A stretch of DNA of 64,000 nt from the NCBI RefSeq assembly GCF_001598255.1, contig NZ_BCYP01000022.1, positions 1 through 64,000 of the forward strand, in the 5' to 3' direction. The notes below the pieces were generated by a model. That model worked only from the letters and a program-made list of their open reading frames with translations, did no database searches and had not been told where the DNA came from. This DNA is from Mitsuaria chitosanitabida ATCC BAA-476 = NBRC 102408 (lineage in GTDB: Bacteria > Pseudomonadota > Gammaproteobacteria > Burkholderiales > Burkholderiaceae_C). A program made the position numbers and the translations under genes. Every line of letters starts with the position of its first letter. Within the stretch, counting starts at the first letter, position 1. Positions 60,121 through 64,000 of this stretch are shown here, in pieces.

Positions 60121-61848
60121 TCAATAGTGGAAGGCGGCCTGCAGCCAGAAGCGCTGGCGGTCGGCGCGGCCGTCGGCATCGCGGCCCGCGGCGCTGCGGC
60201 CGGCGTTGTGGCCGATCGCGCGGGCCCAGCTGGCGCGCAGGGTCCAGCGCTCGCCGGCCAGGTTGGCGCCGACACCGGCGCCGCCCAGTGCGTACGAGTT
60301 CGGCTGGCCGCCCAGCGCTGTCGCCCACAGGCGCTCGTGCTGCTCGACGCGGCCGTAGTCGACGAAGCCGATCAGCTGCGCGGCGATGCCGCTGCCGACG
60401 CTCAGCTCGCGGCGCAGCTCGGCGGTGCCGACCCAGCCGTTGTCGCCGCTGGCCTCGCCGACCGGATAGGCGCGCACGCCCGACGGACCGCCCAGCAGGA
60501 ACTTCTCCGACGAGTCCAGGTTGCGCGCGCTCAGCTGGCCGTAGCCGCCGACGTACAGGCCCCAGCCCGGCAGGGCGTTGGCGGTCTGCAGGCGCGACAC
60601 GCGCCAGGTCAGCTTGTCGTAGCTGCCGGCGGTGCGGGCCGTGACCGAGTCGGCCACCCGGTCGGCCGCCTCGCGCAGCGTGACGGTGCCGTTGGTGACG
60701 CCCAGGCCGAAGTCGTTCTGCGCGCCGCCCAGGGTCGCGTCCCACAGGTTGCCGTAGAGGTTGACGGTCAGGCGGTTGAGGCGGCGGTCGCGCAGGGTCT
60801 GGCCCAGGGCCTCGTCGACCAGGGTGCGCTGTTCGGCCTCGGTGGAGATCCACAGGTTGCGCTCGCGGCCGCGCAGCAGCGGGTAGCTCAGGCCGGCCGA
60901 CACCGTGCGGGCGGTGCCGCGCAGGTCCAGGGGCTTGAGGTCCTCGCCGACGCGGTAGTCCATCCAGGTGGTGGCGAACTGGGCGCGCAGGCCCGACGGA
61001 TGCACGCCGAAGCCGTAGGCCAGGGCGGCCTGGCGGCTGCCGTCGGTGCGCGAGACGCTGGCCTGCAGCAGGTCCTCGCGGTTGAGCGGTCGGATCAGCG
61101 AGGCCGCCGCGCCGACGCGCCACTGGCCGGTGTAGCGGTTGTTGAAATCGTCCGCCGACGCGTCCAGGGCCCAGGCGCGGCCGGTGTCGGTGCGCACGTC
61201 CAGGCGGCTGGTGCCGGGCTCGTCGCCGCGTTCCAGCGTCGCGCGGGCCTGCACGCCGGGCACGTCGTTGATCAGCAGCAGGGCGCGCTCGAGCTGTTCG
61301 TAGCGCACGGGGCCCTGCGCCAGCGCCGTGTCGGCGATGGCGCCCAGGCGCGGCGCGAGGCGCTCGTCGGCGCCGCTCACGGTCACGCGGTGACGGCCCG
61401 ACTGCAGGCGACCGGACAGCACCGCGATCTCGAGCTCGCCCTGGGTCAGGTCTTGCCGGGGCAGGTAGGCGCGGGCCAGCAGGAAGCCGCGCTTCTGAAG
61501 CGCGGCGGTGACGCGCGCGGCCAGCGACTGCAGCTGGCTGTGGGACAGCTGGCGCCCCTTGGCGTCGGCGACCAGCGCCTGGAGCTCGGGCTCGGGCAGC
61601 AGGTCCTCGGCGCCGGTGAAGCGGATGCGGTCGATGCGCGCGCGCAGACCGGCCTGGCCGTCGTCCGCGAGCGGCGTGTTGACGGCGGGGCGTCCGTCCA
61701 GGTCGCCCCGCTGCGCGGGCGGGTTGAGGCGGCGTTGCTCGTTGAGCAGCTGACCCGCGTCGGGAGCGGCCGCCCAGGCCAGGCTCACCGACAGGCTCAT
61801 CACGCTCAGCCCCAGGACGGCCGCGGTGTGCCGCGTGCTGTACTTCAT
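60121..61848 (-). CDS. TpsB outer-membrane transporter (ShlB/FhaC/HecB family)
   Basis: A 575-residue Omp85-family outer-membrane protein that exports the adjacent exoprotein. Signal peptide 'VMSLSVSLAWAAAPD' (cut about 27). POTRA domains span about 65-210 ('RIRFTGAEDLLPEPELQALV' and 'LEIAVLSGRLQSGRHRVTVSG'). A 16-strand barrel ends in the outer-membrane signature 'RFWLQAAFHY' (terminal aromatic). A GGAGA ribosome site fixes the ATG at 61848. It precedes tpsA in the operon; a divergent response-regulator gene begins 249 bases upstream. Confidence 0.95.
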   Translation of the reverse strand: MKYSTRHTAAVLGLSVMSLSVSLAWAAAPDAGQLLNEQRRLNPPAQRGDLDGRPAVNTPLADDGQAGLRARIDRIRFTGAEDLLPEPELQALVADAKGRQLSHSQLQSLAARVTAALQKRGFLLARAYLPRQDLTQGELEIAVLSGRLQSGRHRVTVSGADERLAPRLGAIADTALAQGPVRYEQLERALLLINDVPGVQARATLERGDEPGTSRLDVRTDTGRAWALDASADDFNNRYTGQWRVGAAASLIRPLNREDLLQASVSRTDGSRQAALAYGFGVHPSGLRAQFATTWMDYRVGEDLKPLDLRGTARTVSAGLSYPLLRGRERNLWISTEAEQRTLVDEALGQTLRDRRLNRLTVNLYGNLWDATLGGAQNDFGLGVTNGTVTLREAADRVADSVTARTAGSYDKLTWRVSRLQTANALPGWGLYVGGYGQLSARNLDSSEKFLLGGPSGVRAYPVGEASGDNGWVGTAELRRELSVGSGIAAQLIGFVDYGRVEQHERLWATALGGQPNSYALGGAGVGANLAGERWTLRASWARAIGHNAGRSAAGRDADGRADRQRFWLQAAFHY

Positions 61849-62096
61849 TCCCAATCTCCGGTTGTGTTTCGCAAGGCCGCGGTTATCCCGTGGGCTCGCG
61901 ATCCGGAGTTCTTTCAAATCGCCGGCGACCTTTGACGATTCGTTAGCCGGCCCGGACCGCCTGGGTCCGCTGGCCGATTCCGGTAGTTTTTCCGCTGGTT
62001 TCCCTCCCCCTCAGATGGGCGGTTTGCTCGCTGCCCGCCCATCGGACGGGACGGCGCGCACCACTTCGGACGAGTCGCCACGGACAATTCCGCCCC

Positions 62097-63002
62097 ATGT
62101 CCCGAGCCGCGTCCGCCCCCGCTGTCCACCGTCCCCTGCTGCTGCTGGTGGACGACCAGCCGGAGGAGCTGCGCTGGCTGACGGCGCTGCTGCACCCGCT
62201 GTACCGGCTGGCCTTCGCGGAGAGCGGCCGGGTGGCGCTGCAGAAGGCGCAAGGCCTGGCCCCCGACCTGGCGCTGCTGGACGTCGGACTCCCGGACATG
62301 GACGGCTTCGCGCTGTGCCGACTGCTCAAGTCGGACCCGGCCACGCGCGAGATGCCGCTGCTCTTCCTGAGCGCGCACAACGACGTCGGCAGCCGCATCG
62401 AGGGCCTGTCCCATGGCGCGGTGGACTTCATCACCAAGCCCTTCCATCCGGAGGAGGTGCTGGCCCGCGTGCGCGTGCACCTGCGGCTGGCCACGCCGCG
62501 CGCGGCGTCGGCGTCCCAGGAGGTCGCGACGACCGAGCCCGAGGAGTCCGGCACGCCCGACCAGCGCCTGCTGGCCGCCGCGCGCCGCTACATCGGCGAG
62601 CACCTGGGCGAGCCGCTGACGGTCAACCAGATCGGCCGGCAGGTCGGCCTGACCGGACGCCGGCTGCTGGCGCTGTTCCGCGAGGAGCTGGGGCAGACCG
62701 TGTCCGGCTACATCAGCGACGAGCGCGTGCGCACCGGCCAGCGCCTGCTGGCCGATACCGACATGAGCGTGGCCGACGTGGCGTATCACGTCGGCTATTC
62801 CAACGCCGGCAACTTCGCCACCGCCTTCCGGGAACGCAACGGGCTGAGCCCGCAGGCCTACCGGTCCGCCACCCGGGCGCGCGATCGGGAGGATCTCGGC
62901 GACGCCGAGGCCCACGCCCCGGCGGACGCCGATGCCGATGTCGACGCCGATGCGCGGGGTGACGGGCACCGCGCGCGCGACGCCGACGGCCCGGTCGCCT
63001 GA
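62097..63002 (+). CDS. Response regulator with AraC-type DNA-binding domain
   Basis: A 301-residue regulator. The receiver domain (about 12-130) has acidic pocket 'VDDQPEELRW', phospho-acceptor Asp62 in 'LLDVGLPDMDG' and Lys114 in 'FITKPFHP'. The C-terminal AraC/XylS domain (about 155-265, 'SVADVAYHVGYSNAGNFATAFRERNGLSPQAYR') replaces the more usual OmpR or NarL domains. A low-complexity acidic tail follows ('ADADADVDADARGDG'). Its stop overlaps the start of the sensor gene (ATGA). It is divergent from the tpsB-tpsA operon and may control it. Confidence 0.93.
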   Translation: MSRAASAPAVHRPLLLLVDDQPEELRWLTALLHPLYRLAFAESGRVALQKAQGLAPDLALLDVGLPDMDGFALCRLLKSDPATREMPLLFLSAHNDVGSRIEGLSHGAVDFITKPFHPEEVLARVRVHLRLATPRAASASQEVATTEPEESGTPDQRLLAAARRYIGEHLGEPLTVNQIGRQVGLTGRRLLALFREELGQTVSGYISDERVRTGQRLLADTDMSVADVAYHVGYSNAGNFATAFRERNGLSPQAYRSATRARDREDLGDAEAHAPADADADVDADARGDGHRARDADGPVA

Positions 63003-64000
63003 TGCCGCGCCTGCGCCGATGGACCGCCGTCCTGGCGGCCGGAGCCGCCTTGTTCCTCGCCTGCCTCGCGGACGCCGAGGGTGCGCCGAGCGAGGCGCCG
63101 GTGATCGCCTTCCCCGCGGACATGCCGGCGGCCGCCGCCGATCCGCCGTCGCGGCCGGTGATCGCGTTGCACGGCGCGGCGACGGATCGCCTCCCGCTGG
63201 TCGACCGCGGCCAGCTGTGGATCGAGCGGGCGGACCCGCGTCCTGAAGCCGGCGTGCCGCGCTGGCGGCCTTCGGAGCAGCGGGCGCTGACGCCGGGCTA
63301 CACCCGCGATGCCTACTGGCTGCGCTGGACGCTGCGCCAGGACGGCGAGGCGGCGCGCTACATCCTGATGGTCGATCCGGCGCGGACCGAGTCGGTGGCG
63401 CTGTATCGACGGCGGCTGCTGCCGGACGGCGGGACGACGCCCTGGCAGCTCGAGCGCGCCGGCACCGACCAGCCCTTCGCGCACCGGCCGCTGTCGCTGC
63501 GCGAGAGCGCCTTCCCGATGCGCCTCGATCCCGGCGAGGTCTGGGAGCTGCGGCTGCGCGTCGCGAGCCGCAGTTCGTTGGCGGTCGAGCCCTCGCTGTG
63601 GGTGGCCGAGGCGCTGATCGGCGAGCAGCAATGGCGGGTGTGGCGCGACGGCATGCTGTCGGCGGTCGGCCTGACGCTGGCCGTGCTGGCGGCCGGTCTG
63701 GGTCTGGCCTTGCGCGACCGCGGCTACGCCTGGATCGCGGCCTTCCTGACCTGCGCGATGGTCTACGAGATGGCGATGCGCGGCACGGCCTTCGAGCGCT
63801 TCTGGCCCGAGGCGACCGACTGGGCCCAGCGGGCGCTGGGCACGACGGGCGCGTTGTCGACGGTCTTCCAGCTGCTGGCCCTGGCGGCGGTGCTGCGCCT
63901 GCGGCAGACCCAGCCGGTGCTCCACCGCGTGCTGGGCGTGGTGGTGGCCCTGAGCTTCGTCGCCGTGGCCGCCTGCATCTTCGGCGACTACCCGATCGGG
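63002..64000 (+). CDS. 7TM-DISM sensor protein, probable histidine kinase (cut by window end)
   Basis: An open frame from the ATG at 63002 to the window edge (333 codons, no stop). It has a signal peptide ('LAAGAALFLACLADA'), then an extracellular domain about 50-200 with the 7TMR-DISMED2 pattern ('DAYWLRWTLRQDG', 'ILMVDPARTESVALYRR', 'WELRLRVASRSSL'). The start of a 7TM bundle follows (from about 217, 'GLTLAVLAAGLGLAL', then 'AWIAAFLTCAMVYEMAMRG'). The kinase region would lie outside the window. ATGA overlap with the response regulator makes them a cognate pair. Confidence 0.88.
   Translation, partial: MPRLRRWTAVLAAGAALFLACLADAEGAPSEAPVIAFPADMPAAAADPPSRPVIALHGAATDRLPLVDRGQLWIERADPRPEAGVPRWRPSEQRALTPGYTRDAYWLRWTLRQDGEAARYILMVDPARTESVALYRRRLLPDGGTTPWQLERAGTDQPFAHRPLSLRESAFPMRLDPGEVWELRLRVASRSSLAVEPSLWVAEALIGEQQWRVWRDGMLSAVGLTLAVLAAGLGLALRDRGYAWIAAFLTCAMVYEMAMRGTAFERFWPEATDWAQRALGTTGALSTVFQLLALAAVLRLRQTQPVLHRVLGVVVALSFVAVAACIFGDYPIG

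Overview
This window looks like chromosome from a high-G+C betaproteobacterium. The gene content and protein style suggest Burkholderiales, near the Roseateles/Mitsuaria/Rubrivivax group; that placement is inference, because there is no rRNA in the window. Third codon positions are almost all G or C and genes are closely packed on both strands. No tRNA, rRNA, insertion sequence, prophage or CRISPR array was seen. No gene-free stretch exceeds about 290 bases. The first and last genes are cut by the window edges.

Layout. 1-2.3 kb: tail of an HPP/CBS protein, a DUF4337 membrane protein and ubiA. 2.4-7.2 kb: a complete branched-chain amino-acid-type ABC importer in the order livG-livF-livK-livH-livM (minus strand). 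7.4-14.6 kb: a secreted metallo-beta-lactamase-fold hydrolase, a LysR regulator divergent from an epimerase-like SDR, a solute-binding protein, prfC, a DJ-1/PfpI protein and a small unknown protein. 14.8-20.5 kb: an acyl-phosphate/PHA-like cluster (DUF3141 protein, FabI-like reductase, acetate kinase; divergent phosphate acyltransferase). 20.6-24.0 kb: a peroxide-stress locus (oxyR, katA, a 35-residue peptide, dps), all on one strand. 24.1-36.8 kb: panB-panC, a cyclophilin lipoprotein, recG, a solute-binding protein, queA, an ECF41-type sigma factor, argG, a YigZ protein, another solute-binding protein and tgt. 36.9-47.3 kb: membrane and envelope proteins including an MFS-acyltransferase fusion, several small uncharacterised genes, a CAAX-type protease, a LysR/SDR divergent pair and rlmJ.

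47.3-49.3 kb stands apart. Its base composition and codon use are more A+T-rich than both flanks. It holds a two-domain anti-phage dCTP deaminase (AvcD/DcdV type) and a short overlapping downstream reading frame. This is the clearest accessory, probably acquired, defence island in the window.

49.3-64 kb: a beta-helix protein, an Old Yellow Enzyme reductase, a pair of inverted repeats, a MOSC protein overlapping a GAF-domain sensor, a large two-partner secretion system (TpsB transporter and a 1948-residue TpsA exoprotein), and a divergent two-component system (receiver-AraC regulator followed by a 7TM-DISM sensor, truncated by the window end).

The best candidates for incompletely described biology are the dCTP deaminase island with its small partner frame, the DUF3141 cluster with its PhaC-like Cys-Asp-His triad and histone-like tail, the 35-residue peptide in the peroxide locus, and the paired palindromes upstream of argG.
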